DNA of 14,825 bases from Deltaproteobacteria bacterium (GTDB taxonomy: Bacteria > Desulfobacterota_E > Deferrimicrobia > Deferrimicrobiales > Deferrimicrobiaceae), in assembly GCA_023488945.1 (NCBI GenBank), contig JAMDBZ010000058.1, positions 1 to 14,825 of the forward strand, in the 5' to 3' direction. The translations under genes were made by a program, and so were the position numbers. This document shows, piece by piece, positions 6,309 to 14,825 of this stretch. The number at the start of each line of letters is the position of its first letter. Position 1 is the stretch's first letter. The notes under the pieces were generated by a model. The model was not told the DNA's origin. It searched no databases and saw only the letters and a program-made list of their open reading frames with translations.

Positions 6309-8279
6309 ATGGACATCAATTCCCTCTACAGCCGGGCCAAGCGGTTCCTTCTCGGCACCCCCCGGGACCTCTTCGACCCGAAGGTTTTCCAGCACATCGC
6401 CCTGATCGCCTTCTTCGCGTGGGTCGGCCTGGGCGCGGACGGGATCTCCTCGTCCGCCTACGGCCCGGAGGAGGCGTACCTGGCGCTCGGGGAACACACG
6501 GTCCTGGCGATCTTCGTGGCGATCGCCACGGTGGTCACCGTCTTCATCATCTCGGGGAGCTATTCCCAGATCATCGAGGCGTTCCCCTCGGGCGGCGGCG
6601 GGTACATCGTCGCCTCCAAGCTGCTCGGGGAGAAAGCGGGGGTCGTCTCGGGCTCGGCCCTCGTCATCGACTACGTCCTGACCGTGACGATCTCCGTGGC
6701 GGCCGGCGTGGACGCCATTTACAGCTTCCTGCCGCCGGCCTGGCATGCCCACAAGATCGGCTTCATCGCCTTCGTCATCCTGGTCCTGATCTGGCTCAAC
6801 CTCCGGGGGGTCAAGGAGTCGGTGGTGGCGCTCACCCCCATCTTCATGGCCTTCATGCTCTCCCACATCCCCCTGGTCCTCTACGCCGTTTTCCGGCATG
6901 CCTCCGACGTGCCCGCGCTCGCGTCGCGCGTCTCCTCGGACCTCTCCGCGGCGACGGCGCAGATGGGGTGGGCCGGGGTGGGGATGCTGCTGATGCGCGC
7001 CTACTCGATGGGGGCAGGGACCTACACGGGGATCGAGGCGGTGAGCAACTCGATGCAGACGCTCCGGGAGCCGCGGGTGCACACGGGCAAGAAGGCGATG
7101 CTCTACATGGCCTGCTCGCTCTCCTTCATCGCGGGGGGGATCATCCTGGGATACGTGCTGAACGACGTGCGGCCGGTGCCGGGGAAGACGCTCAACGCGG
7201 TCCTCATCGAGAGGATGGTCGGGGCGTTCGTCGGCGCCGGAAGCGGGAACCTGCTGGTCATGTTCATCCTGGCGACGGAGGCGGTCCTGTTGTTCGTGGC
7301 CGCGCAGACCGGCTTCATCGACGGGCCGCAGGTCCTGTCGAACATGGCGGTGGACCTCTACATGCCGCACCGGTTCGCCCACCTCTCCGAGCGGCTGGTG
7401 CGCAAGTACGGCGTCGTCTTCATGGGGGCGATGGCGTTCCTGATGCTCCTGATCACCGGGGGCTCGGTGAAGTACCTGGTGGTCATGTACTCGATCAACG
7501 TCTTCCTGACGTTCACCCTCTCCCAGTTCGGGATGTGCGTCCACTGGTGGAAGGACCGGCACAAGGAGAAAGGGTGGAGGCACAGGCTGGCGATGAACGG
7601 CGTCGGGTTTTTTCTGACCGCTTCGATTCTCGCCGTGACGATCTGGATCAAGTTCCCGGAGGGGGGATGGGTCACGCTCCTCATCACGGGGACGTTCATC
7701 GCGCTCGCCTTCCTGATCCGGCGGCACTACCGGCAGACCCAGGGCCAGCTCAAGCGGCTCGACGAGTTGCTGACACAGCTACCCCCCGTCACGGTCGCCC
7801 AGGAGCCGACGCTTCGCCGGCAAGCCCCGACGGCGGCCATCCTGGTTTCCGGGTACAACGGGATGGGGATGCACGTCCTCTTCTCCGTGATCCGCTCGTT
7901 TCCGGGAATGTTCCGGAACTTCCTCTTCCTCTCCGTCGGCGTGATCGACACGAGCCGGTTCAAGGGGGCGGAGGAGGTCGTGAACCTGAAAGAGGATGTC
8001 GGGGAGCAGCTCCGGAATTACGTCGAATTCGCCAAGGGACACGGTTTCTACGCGGAGGCGCGCTACGACGTCGGCACGGACATCATCCACACCGTGGAGC
8101 AGCTGGCCGCGGAGGCGGCGAAGGATTTCCCCAACATCATGTTCTTCGCGGGGCAACTCGTCTTTGAAGAGGAAAACTTCGTCACGCGGCTGCTCCACAA
8201 CCAGACGGCCTTCCTCGCGCAGAAGCGGCTCGTCTTCGACGGGCTGCCGATGATCGTGATGCCGATTAGGGCCCTGTGA
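6309..8279 (+). CDS. KimA-type APC-superfamily permease, probable K+ importer
   Basis: A 656-residue inner-membrane protein with about twelve hydrophobic segments up to roughly residue 490 and a cytoplasmic C-terminal domain of about 165 residues. The N-terminal part closely resembles Bacillus KimA (YdaO). Shared features are the motif GADGISSSAYG, with D44 and Y51 in the place of the KimA K+-site Asp and Tyr, then FPSGGGGYIVASKLLGEKAG and LVIDYVLTVTISVAAGVDAI. KimA is a proton-coupled K+ importer controlled by cyclic di-AMP through its C-terminal domain. Here the tail (ILVSGYNGMGMHVL onward) is similarly placed and looks USP-like. Databases often call such proteins amino acid permeases, and an amino acid substrate is the alternative. 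The gene stands alone, divergent from lutABC, behind its own strong promoter. Confidence 0.75.
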   Translation: MDINSLYSRAKRFLLGTPRDLFDPKVFQHIALIAFFAWVGLGADGISSSAYGPEEAYLALGEHTVLAIFVAIATVVTVFIISGSYSQIIEAFPSGGGGYIVASKLLGEKAGVVSGSALVIDYVLTVTISVAAGVDAIYSFLPPAWHAHKIGFIAFVILVLIWLNLRGVKESVVALTPIFMAFMLSHIPLVLYAVFRHASDVPALASRVSSDLSAATAQMGWAGVGMLLMRAYSMGAGTYTGIEAVSNSMQTLREPRVHTGKKAMLYMACSLSFIAGGIILGYVLNDVRPVPGKTLNAVLIERMVGAFVGAGSGNLLVMFILATEAVLLFVAAQTGFIDGPQVLSNMAVDLYMPHRFAHLSERLVRKYGVVFMGAMAFLMLLITGGSVKYLVVMYSINVFLTFTLSQFGMCVHWWKDRHKEKGWRHRLAMNGVGFFLTASILAVTIWIKFPEGGWVTLLITGTFIALAFLIRRHYRQTQGQLKRLDELLTQLPPVTVAQEPTLRRQAPTAAILVSGYNGMGMHVLFSVIRSFPGMFRNFLFLSVGVIDTSRFKGAEEVVNLKEDVGEQLRNYVEFAKGHGFYAEARYDVGTDIIHTVEQLAAEAAKDFPNIMFFAGQLVFEEENFVTRLLHNQTAFLAQKRLVFDGLPMIVMPIRAL

Positions 8280-8502
8280 GCATCTCTTCCCTTCCTGCCT
8301 GCGGCCCGTATCCTCCGGAGTTCAACTTCCTTGGGGGAATGTCGCGGGGGTTGAACGAAGGAAGACCGAGCCATCTGACGCCGGGTTCTTCGTCAGCCCG
8401 TCGGCGGGCGGTCCGACGTCGTGCGTACGCGTCCTGCCTGATGCGTTTGCGGCCCGTTTGTGCGAACATATCGGTTGAGCGGTCGCGCTCGGGAGGATGG
8501 AG
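8280..8502. other. 223-bp gap without a gene; interlocked inverted repeats
   Basis: No convincing coding sequence lies between the permease and hicB. The one visible structure is two interlocked 7-bp complementary pairs: GTTCAAC (8320-8326) with GTTGAAC (8350-8356), and CTTCCTT (8326-8332) with AAGGAAG (8358-8364). They are arranged as an H-type pseudoknot would be. A GGGAGG ribosome-binding site for hicB is at 8491-8496. Confidence 0.45.
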
Positions 8503-8724
8503 ATGTCGAAGAGATTGACCGCAGTCATCCGCAAGGAAGGAAAATGGTATGTCGCCCTTTGCGTCGAGCTGGGCGTCGTGAGCCAGGGGAGAAGCATCGA
8601 AGAGGCGAAGGCCAATCTGAAGGAGGCCGTGGAACTCTACCTGGAAAGCTTCGGAACCGAGGATCTCCCGGAGGGCACCGAAGAGATCGTCCTGTCTCCC
8701 CTCGAGGTGGCGGCGGGTGGGTAA
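8503..8724 (+). CDS. hicB: HicB-family antitoxin
   Basis: A 73-residue protein with the HicB partial RNase H-like fold (LTAVIRKEGKWYVALCVELGVVSQG, then SIEEAKANLKEAVELYLE). In HicAB modules HicB binds and neutralises the HicA mRNA interferase. ATG at 8503 is preferred over the in-frame ATG at 8497 because GGGAGG (8491-8496) lies six bases before it and directly abuts the other. The end overlaps the start of the hicA remnant by eight bases, the usual coupling. This short form lacks an added C-terminal DNA-binding domain, so self-repression is uncertain. Its toxin partner looks broken, so it may now be an orphan. Confidence 0.8.
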   Translation: MSKRLTAVIRKEGKWYVALCVELGVVSQGRSIEEAKANLKEAVELYLESFGTEDLPEGTEEIVLSPLEVAAGG

Positions 8725-9034
8725 ACTACCCGCTCTCTCGGGCGCGTCCCTCGTCTCGATTCTCCAATAAGACGGTTTCCAGGTTGTCCGAACCAGGGGG
8801 AGCCACGTCAGTTTGCGAAAAGGAACGCATTGTACGGTTGTTCCTCTCCACGATGAGCTTGCGAAAGGCACATTGCTCGGGATTTTGAGACAGACCGGTC
8901 TTTCGCGGGACGACCTGGACCGCCTCATTCGCAAGGAGAGGCTTCCTCTGCGAAGTCTGTCTGCCCCGGGGGCGGCGCCGCGGCCGGGAGGGGTCTCGAC
9001 GCGCGGCGCCCCCGGGGAGCGGGGCGGACCGTGA
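8717..9034 (+). pseudogene. hicA: HicA-family toxin interrupted by an in-frame stop
   Basis: From GTG at 8717 the frame reads MGKLPALSGASLVSILQ, then TAA (8768-8770). It continues in the same frame with DGFQVVRTRGSHVSLRKG, the HicA double-stranded-RNA-binding-like fold including its catalytic His (GSH). One base change, such as AAA to TAA, would explain the break. The recognisable domain ends near 8940 (LSRDDLDRLIRKE). After that the frame runs to 9034 with a Gly/Arg/Pro-rich tail foreign to the family, suggesting loss of the original stop too. HicA toxins are small mRNA-cleaving enzymes; this one is presumably inactive. Confidence 0.75.
8964..9017. terminator. Very stable GC hairpin between convergent hicA and glnK
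   Basis: The right arm CGCGGCGCCCCCGGGG (9002-9017) pairs with 8964-8982, giving a 16-bp stem with a three-base bulge. No U-tract follows on either strand, so rho-independent termination is not established. Position between converging genes suggests a bidirectional stop. Confidence 0.4.
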
Positions 9035-9042
9035 GGGGGTGG

Positions 9043-11041
<1,999 letters not shown>

Positions 11042-11098
11042 CGGTGTTCTCCTTTTCTCGGTCGATGCGCCTGATGCGAGCCGCTGTGGTCGCACCGC

Positions 11099-11894
11099 TT
11101 AACCGGAAGTTGATGTCGAGCTGGACCGTCCACTTCCACTTGCCGTTGATCCCCTCGTCGTTGAACCACACGGGACCGGTCAACAGGTCGATATTCTTGG
11201 TGAAGTAGTAGTAAAGGCCCACGCCGCCGCCGCCGAAGGAGTTTTTCCCCGAAGCGTAATCGGCGGCCAGCACGACGCGGTTGTACTCGCTGCCGTCCTT
11301 CTCCTTCTTGGGAAGAAAGCCATGATCGAAGCCCACCATGACCCCGTGGTTGTCCGTCTCGCCCTTCGAGTTCTTGAGCACGGTGGCGTTTCCCACGTAG
11401 TACCCGGCGAACAGGCGGCCCAGCACCGGGATCGTCTTGCCGAACATGATGTGGCCGATGTTCTGATCCGTACGGGTCTTGTCCTTTGAGGTCTGAGTCC
11501 CGACGTTGAAAATCCCGACGTTGATCGCCGGCGATCCGGGGAAGAGGGCGCCTTCGGGCGTGCCGATCTTCGCGTTGAAGAAGAGGGGATCATCGCTCGG
11601 CTCCAGCAGGTCGACTCCGACCTCCATCTGGAGCTTCTCAAAGGGAAGCACCCCGACCGTCAGGCCGACGTCCGTCGGAAAATCGCCGGCGCCCTTGTCG
11701 GCCTTCCGGAAGACCGTGAAATAGCTGTCGTAGGTGATGTGCCAGACGCCGTACGGCTGGATGTCCGTCGTCGCGGGCGTCCAGTAGGTTGTGGACGGCG
11801 TTGCGTGCGCCGTGGCCGCGAAAACGCCCGCCGACAGGATCGCAGCCGCCGCGGCAAGGCAGGCTTTCCTTGCGAGCTGTGCGATTCGCTTCAT
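11099..11894 (-). CDS. Outer-membrane beta-barrel protein of the amtB operon; 3' end uncertain
   Basis: About 265 residues with a clear signal peptide (MKRIAQLARKACLAAAAAIL, cleavage after AHA near 31). Alternating, aromatic-rich strands follow, and the last strand (KWKWTVQLDINF) ends in Phe, as outer-membrane barrels do. I recognise no named family; a porin-like channel is likely. ATG at 11894 has CCTCCT on the plus strand (AGGAGG) five bases upstream. The frame has no stop after INF and stays open to 9702, through amtB in another frame. A TAA at 11099-11101 one frame over is the natural-looking end, so a one-base indel near 11102-11110 (biological or sequencing) is suspected. First gene after the sigma-54 promoter, it may help ammonium or another nitrogen solute cross the outer membrane. 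Confidence 0.7.
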
Positions 11895-11939
11895 GGGTGC
11901 CTCCTGGAAGATAGGAATTCGGCGACGTTGAACGGATGA

Positions 11940-11954
11940 GCAGAAGGCGTGCCA
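11940..11954 (-). promoter_or_regulatory. Sigma-54 (-24/-12) promoter of the barrel-amtB-glnK operon
   Basis: The minus strand reads TGGCACGCCTTCTGC, matching the sigma-54 consensus TGGCACG-N4-TTGC at all but one position, with correct GG to GC spacing. Transcription would start near 11928, about 34 bases before the ATG at 11894. Confidence 0.85.
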
Positions 11955-12067
11955 CGGCCGGAGCGGCGGGGGAGGAGGCGCCGGGAAACCGTTGCGGGAC
12001 GCGGGCCGGCGGGGATCGGGGAGCGCGGGGCGGGAGGAGGGGCCGCTCCCGCAGGGCGCGACAATTA

Positions 12068-12083
12068 TGTCTGGATCATGACA
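12068..12083. promoter_or_regulatory. NifA-type upstream activator site, proximal copy
   Basis: TGTCTGGATCATGACA fits the NifA consensus TGT-N10-ACA, with the inner dyad TGTC...GACA. It lies about 114 bases upstream of the -24 element, the usual enhancer distance. Confidence 0.7.
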
Positions 12084-12218
12084 ATCTGCGTTTCTTTATG
12101 CGGGGCACCGCGAGCGGCGGGGGAGGAGGCGCCGGGAAACCGTTGCGGGACGCGGGCCGGCGGGGATCGGGAAGGACGGGGCGGGAGGAGGGGCCGCTCC
12201 CGCGGGGCGCGTCAATTA

Positions 12219-12234
12219 TGTCGGAATCATGACA
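12219..12234. promoter_or_regulatory. NifA-type upstream activator site, distal copy
   Basis: TGTCGGAATCATGACA again fits TGT-N10-ACA. It sits 151 bases further upstream, in the second repeat copy. Two of the ten central bases differ from the proximal site while both half-sites are kept. Confidence 0.7.
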
Positions 12235-12262
12235 ATCTGCGTTTCTTTATGCGGGGCACCGC

Positions 12263-12444
12263 GGCTTCCGGAGGGAGGCGGGCTCGTGCCGGCCTGTTGC
12301 CGGCGTCGCTGTTGCCCCGTGCCGCTGTTGAGGGCCGGCTGTGCATCGGCGTGGGGCAGGGGATCGCCGTGGTGGTGGAGAAGGTCTGAGAAGCTCCGGG
12401 GAGGAGAAGGACCGGGCGGTCCGGGAATCCGGTCCGGGAGGGGG
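12263..12444. other. Remaining gap between activator sites and the NifA-like gene
   Basis: No gene is seen. Three copies of CTGTTG occur at 12294, 12309 and 12325 with spacing 15 and 16; their meaning is unknown. A possible terminator of the NifA-like gene lies at 12409-12435. Confidence 0.4.
12409..12435 (-). terminator. Possible terminator of the NifA-like gene
   Basis: On the minus strand GGACCGG and CCGGTCC (7-bp stem, 13-base loop) are followed by the pyrimidine run TTCTCCTCC. It sits just downstream of the activator's stop codon. The stem is short and the tract is not pure T, so the call is weak. Confidence 0.35.
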
Positions 12445-14076
12445 CTACGGGGGGCCGGTTCGTCTCCACGGGGAGGCGAGCCCGTGCTTCTTCATCTTGT
12501 AGGCGACCTGGCGCGGCGTCCAGCCGAGGAGCCGGGCGGCGCGGGCGATGACCCACCCGGCGTTCTCGAGCGCCTTCCGGAGTTCCTCGCGCTCGATGAC
12601 CTTGAGGTATTCGGCGCGCGAAGGGGCCGCGGATGAGCCGGCGGCGGCAAGCGGCGTCCCCGGATGCGCCTCCCCCGCAACGCCCCCTCCGGCCGGGGAG
12701 GCCGACTGCGACGCCGGAGCTTCGGGAGGGGGGACCCGGAGGGAGCGCGGCAGGTCCTGGGCTCTCACGACGGCGGTCTTCGCCATGACGACGGTCCGCT
12801 CGACGAGGTTCTCCAGCTCCCGGACGTTGCCGGGCCACCGGGACTCGATCAGCAGGTCGAGCGCGTCGGGGGCGAACGAGACGTTCTTGCGGTGCTCCCG
12901 GTTGAACTTTTCGAGGAAATGCTCCGTGAGGGGGATGATGTCGTCCCGCCGATCCCGCAACGGCGGGAGAAAGATCGGGATCACGTTGAGCCGGTAGAAG
13001 AGGTCCTCCCGGAAACGCCCCTGCTCGACCATCGTCTCGAGGTCCGCGTTGGTTGCCGCGATGACCCGGACGTCCACGGCCACCGGACGGTTTTCTCCGA
13101 GCCGCTCGAACGTTCTCTCCTGCAGGACGCGCAGGAGCTTGACCTGGGTGGGGAGCGGGATGTCGCCGATCTCGTCGAGGAAGATCGTCCCTCCCGCCGC
13201 CTCCTCGAACCGCCCCTTGCGCTCGTCGACGGCGCCGGTGAAGGCCCCCCGCTTGTGGCCGAAGAGCTCCGATTCCAGGAGCGTCTCCGGGAGCGCGGCG
13301 CAGTTGACCGCGACGAAGGGCCGGCCGGCGCGTTGTCCCTGGTGGTGGATCGCCCGCGCGATCATCTCCTTCCCGGTCCCGCTCTCGCCGCGCAGCAGGA
13401 CCGTCGCGCGCGAGGGGGCGACGCTGACGATCGAGGCGAACACGTCCTGCATCCGCTTGCTCCGCCCGATGATGTTCCCGATCTGGTAGGTTTTGCGGAT
13501 CGTCTTCTCGAACGCCTGGCGCTGCTTCTGGAATTCCTCCTGGAGACGGCCGATGGCGGCGTGGAGCTTGAGCGCCTGCCCGATGAGGCAGCCGATGATG
13601 GTCAGGGTGCGGGCGTCCCGCTCGAGCGCCTGGGTCCGCGCGCGGCCGACCCGCTCCGCGGTCAGCACGCCGAGGACCTCGTTCCCGATCTTGATGGGGA
13701 CGGCGAGGTAGGAGAGCGGCCTCTCGTTGTTCCTCGCGTGCGCCTGCGTCTTGTCGAGGAACGACGGCTCCTTCGCGGCGTCGGGGATGGCGACGGGGCT
13801 CCCGGACTTCATCGTTTTCCCCACGATCCCCTCTCCCCAGACGTACCGCGCGCGGCCGCGCTGCTCCGGGGTGTACCCCACCGCCGTCTCCATCCGGATC
13901 TCCCGCGTCTCCGCGTCGGGCAGAAGGATCGCGGCCCGGTCGAATCCGAGGAGACTCTGGAGCGTGCGCAGGGATGTGCCGAGGGAGCGCGGGAGGTTCT
14001 GGGTGGCGGCGAGGATCTTCCCCACCTCGTAGATCGCGGAGAGCTCCGCCCGTTCTGAGGAGTGGTTGTCCGGCAC
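12445..14076 (-). CDS. NifA-like sigma-54-dependent transcriptional activator
   Basis: A 543-residue enhancer-binding protein with three parts: a GAF sensor domain (about 15-175), an AAA+ domain (about 200-435) and a C-terminal Fis-type helix-turn-helix (about 504-533, [21 protein letters not shown], close to NifA). AAA+ motifs: Walker A GESGTGKE at 230-237, the sigma-54-contacting GAFTGA loop at 277-282, Walker B GTIFLDEI at 297-304. The interdomain linker (about 448-487) is Ala/Pro/Gly-rich and has no cysteine pair, so it resembles the oxygen-insensitive NifA class. The start is GTG at 14076. It lies directly upstream of a sigma-54 promoter with two NifA-type sites, the probable target. Whether it also controls nitrogenase genes, or is an AnfA/VnfA-like paralogue, cannot be told here. 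Confidence 0.88.
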   Translation of the reverse strand: MPDNHSSERAELSAIYEVGKILAATQNLPRSLGTSLRTLQSLLGFDRAAILLPDAETREIRMETAVGYTPEQRGRARYVWGEGIVGKTMKSGSPVAIPDAAKEPSFLDKTQAHARNNERPLSYLAVPIKIGNEVLGVLTAERVGRARTQALERDARTLTIIGCLIGQALKLHAAIGRLQEEFQKQRQAFEKTIRKTYQIGNIIGRSKRMQDVFASIVSVAPSRATVLLRGESGTGKEMIARAIHHQGQRAGRPFVAVNCAALPETLLESELFGHKRGAFTGAVDERKGRFEEAAGGTIFLDEIGDIPLPTQVKLLRVLQERTFERLGENRPVAVDVRVIAATNADLETMVEQGRFREDLFYRLNVIPIFLPPLRDRRDDIIPLTEHFLEKFNREHRKNVSFAPDALDLLIESRWPGNVRELENLVERTVVMAKTAVVRAQDLPRSLRVPPPEAPASQSASPAGGGVAGEAHPGTPLAAAGSSAAPSRAEYLKVIEREELRKALENAGWVIARAARLLGWTPRQVAYKMKKHGLASPWRRTGPP

Positions 14077-14082
14077 GCCTCA

Positions 14083-14088
14083 ATTATA
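14083..14088 (-). promoter_or_regulatory. Possible -10 box of the NifA-like gene
   Basis: TATAAT on the minus strand lies six bases before the GTG start, with a weak -35. Like ttuB and lutA, this would give a leaderless or near-leaderless message. Confidence 0.3.
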
Positions 14089-14099
14089 GCGCGCACGTG

Positions 14100-14105
14100 T
14101 ATAAT
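14100..14105 (+). promoter_or_regulatory. Possible -10 box of the deoxyhypusine-synthase-like gene
   Basis: TATAAT on the plus strand lies about 60 bases before the ATG at 14167. No convincing -35 is present. It stands close to the opposing TATAAT of the NifA-like gene. Confidence 0.35.
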
Positions 14106-14166
14106 GCGGACATTCTCGTCTTCCCGGGGAAAAATCGGACAGGCGGAGCGAGGAGGGTACCGTCCC

Positions 14167-14825
14167 ATGGCGAAGGCGTCGCGGTTCCTGAGAGGGCAGA
14201 GGATCCTGCCGCCGGCGGTTTCGAAGGACGCGTCCGCCGCCGACCTGATCGACCGGACGTTCCTGGCGTACAACGCCGGGCGGCTTCGGGAGGCGGGGCG
14301 GCTGCTCGCGGAGAAGATGCTCCGGCCCGGCGTGACCGTCGGGCTGTCGCTGTCGGGGGCGCTCACGCCCGCGGGGCTGGGCGTCTCGTGCGTGGTCCCG
14401 CTCATCAAGGTCGGGTTCGTCGACTGGATCGTGTCGACGGGGGCGAACCTTTACCACGACGCCCATTTCGGCCTGGGGATGCGGATGCATGCCGGCTCCC
14501 CCTTCCTGGACGACCGGGCGCTGCGCGAGGAGGGAGTCGTCCGGATCTACGACATCCTGTTTTCCTACGATGTCCTTCTCGACACGGACGCCTTCTTCCG
14601 CCGGGTCCTCGAGGCCGGGGAGTTCCAGGCCGGGATGGGGACGGCGGAGTTCCATCACCGCCTCGGCCGGTACGTCGCGGAGCGGGAGCGGGCGCTGGGG
14701 CTCGGGGAGGTGAGCGTCCTTTCCGCCGCCCACCGGTACGGCGTGCCGGTGTACACCTCATCCCCCGGCGATTCCTCCATCGGGATGAACGTGGCCGCGA
14801 TGCAGCTCGACGGGCCGGGGGTCCG
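14167..14825 (+). CDS. Deoxyhypusine synthase-like protein, 3' end beyond window
   Basis: The first 219 residues are present and the frame is open to the window edge. Family motifs are visible: [15 protein letters not shown], the NAD-site stretch [16 protein letters not shown], and [16 protein letters not shown]. Deoxyhypusine synthases transfer an aminobutyl group from spermidine to a lysine of eIF5A. Bacteria lack eIF5A, and bacterial homologues are thought to act on free polyamines (homospermidine-synthase-like) or on unknown targets. The catalytic lysine of the family lies in the missing C-terminal part, so activity cannot be judged. ATG at 14167 follows AGGAGG at 14151-14156. It is divergent from the NifA-like gene. 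Confidence 0.85.
   Translation, partial: MAKASRFLRGQRILPPAVSKDASAADLIDRTFLAYNAGRLREAGRLLAEKMLRPGVTVGLSLSGALTPAGLGVSCVVPLIKVGFVDWIVSTGANLYHDAHFGLGMRMHAGSPFLDDRALREEGVVRIYDILFSYDVLLDTDAFFRRVLEAGEFQAGMGTAEFHHRLGRYVAERERALGLGEVSVLSAAHRYGVPVYTSSPGDSSIGMNVAAMQLDGPGV

Larger units (their letters stand above)
11961..12262. repeat. 151-bp tandem repeat, two copies, carrying the upstream activator sites
   Basis: Copy A (11961-12111) and copy B (12112-12262) align without gaps with seven differences. Each holds one TGT-N10-ACA site and the same flanking T-rich and GGGGCACCGC sequence. The divergence argues for a real duplication. ORFs drawn through this region show no protein family and low-complexity Gly/Arg composition. 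Confidence 0.95.

Noticed and set aside
8813..9034. Independent 73-residue gene with TTG start
   Set aside because: It is the in-frame downstream half of hicA after the premature stop, with no ribosome-binding site of its own.
11961..12262. CRISPR array or transposon ends
   Set aside because: Only two long adjacent copies with no spacers and no terminal inverted repeats.
11936..12389. Two overlapping ORFs through the 151-bp repeat
   Set aside because: They merely read the repeat twice in different frames, with Gly/Arg-rich composition and no ribosome-binding sites; the region is better explained as regulatory.

Overview
This is high-GC bacterial DNA, almost fully coding, from what looks like an anaerobic or facultative, respiring Gram-negative. 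The signs are c-type cytochromes, an outer-membrane barrel, LutABC-type lactate oxidation and a NifA-like sigma-54 activator. The combination of TtuA/TtuB tRNA thiolation, a deoxyhypusine-synthase-like protein, LutABC and NifA would suit a Desulfobacterota-like environmental lineage, but that placement is inference; no rRNA or tRNA gene is present to anchor it.

Layout. (1) 10-1197, minus: ttuB-ttuA, a small sulfur carrier and the tRNA 2-thiolation enzyme it would feed. (2) 1293-2008, plus: two small related monoheme cytochromes behind a good sigma-70 promoter, closed by a strong terminator at 2057-2088. The first is frameshifted by an exact 58-bp tandem duplication. (3) 2087-2270: a 184-bp element with inverted-repeat ends, abutting an AEC-family permease (2279-3214, plus). 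(4) 3237-6166, minus: lutA-lutB-lutC with overlapping stop/start codons. The 3' end of lutC is frameshifted by an exact 103-bp tandem duplication. (5) 6309-8279, plus: a KimA-type APC permease, probably for K+, behind a near-consensus promoter and a 15-codon leader ORF. (6) 8503-9034, plus: hicB and a hicA broken by an in-frame stop. (7) 9043-11894, minus: outer-membrane barrel protein, amtB, glnK. A sigma-54 promoter at 11940-11954 precedes them, and two NifA-type upstream sites lie inside a diverged 151-bp tandem repeat (11961-12262). (8) 12445-14076, minus: the NifA-like activator directly upstream of that control region. (9) 14167 to the window end, plus: a deoxyhypusine-synthase-like gene, cut by the window edge.

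The most coherent system is the nitrogen module. A GAF/AAA+/HTH activator lies next to a sigma-54 promoter with duplicated TGT-N10-ACA sites. That promoter would drive an ammonium channel, its PII regulator and an outer-membrane barrel that may be its outer-membrane counterpart. The lut cluster and the AEC permease converge and may concern lactate or another organic acid.

Four reading frames are damaged: the first cytochrome, lutC, the 3' end of the barrel gene, and hicA. The two exact tandem duplications have lengths that are not multiples of three and could be assembly artefacts. The 151-bp repeat has 7 differences between copies and is therefore probably real.
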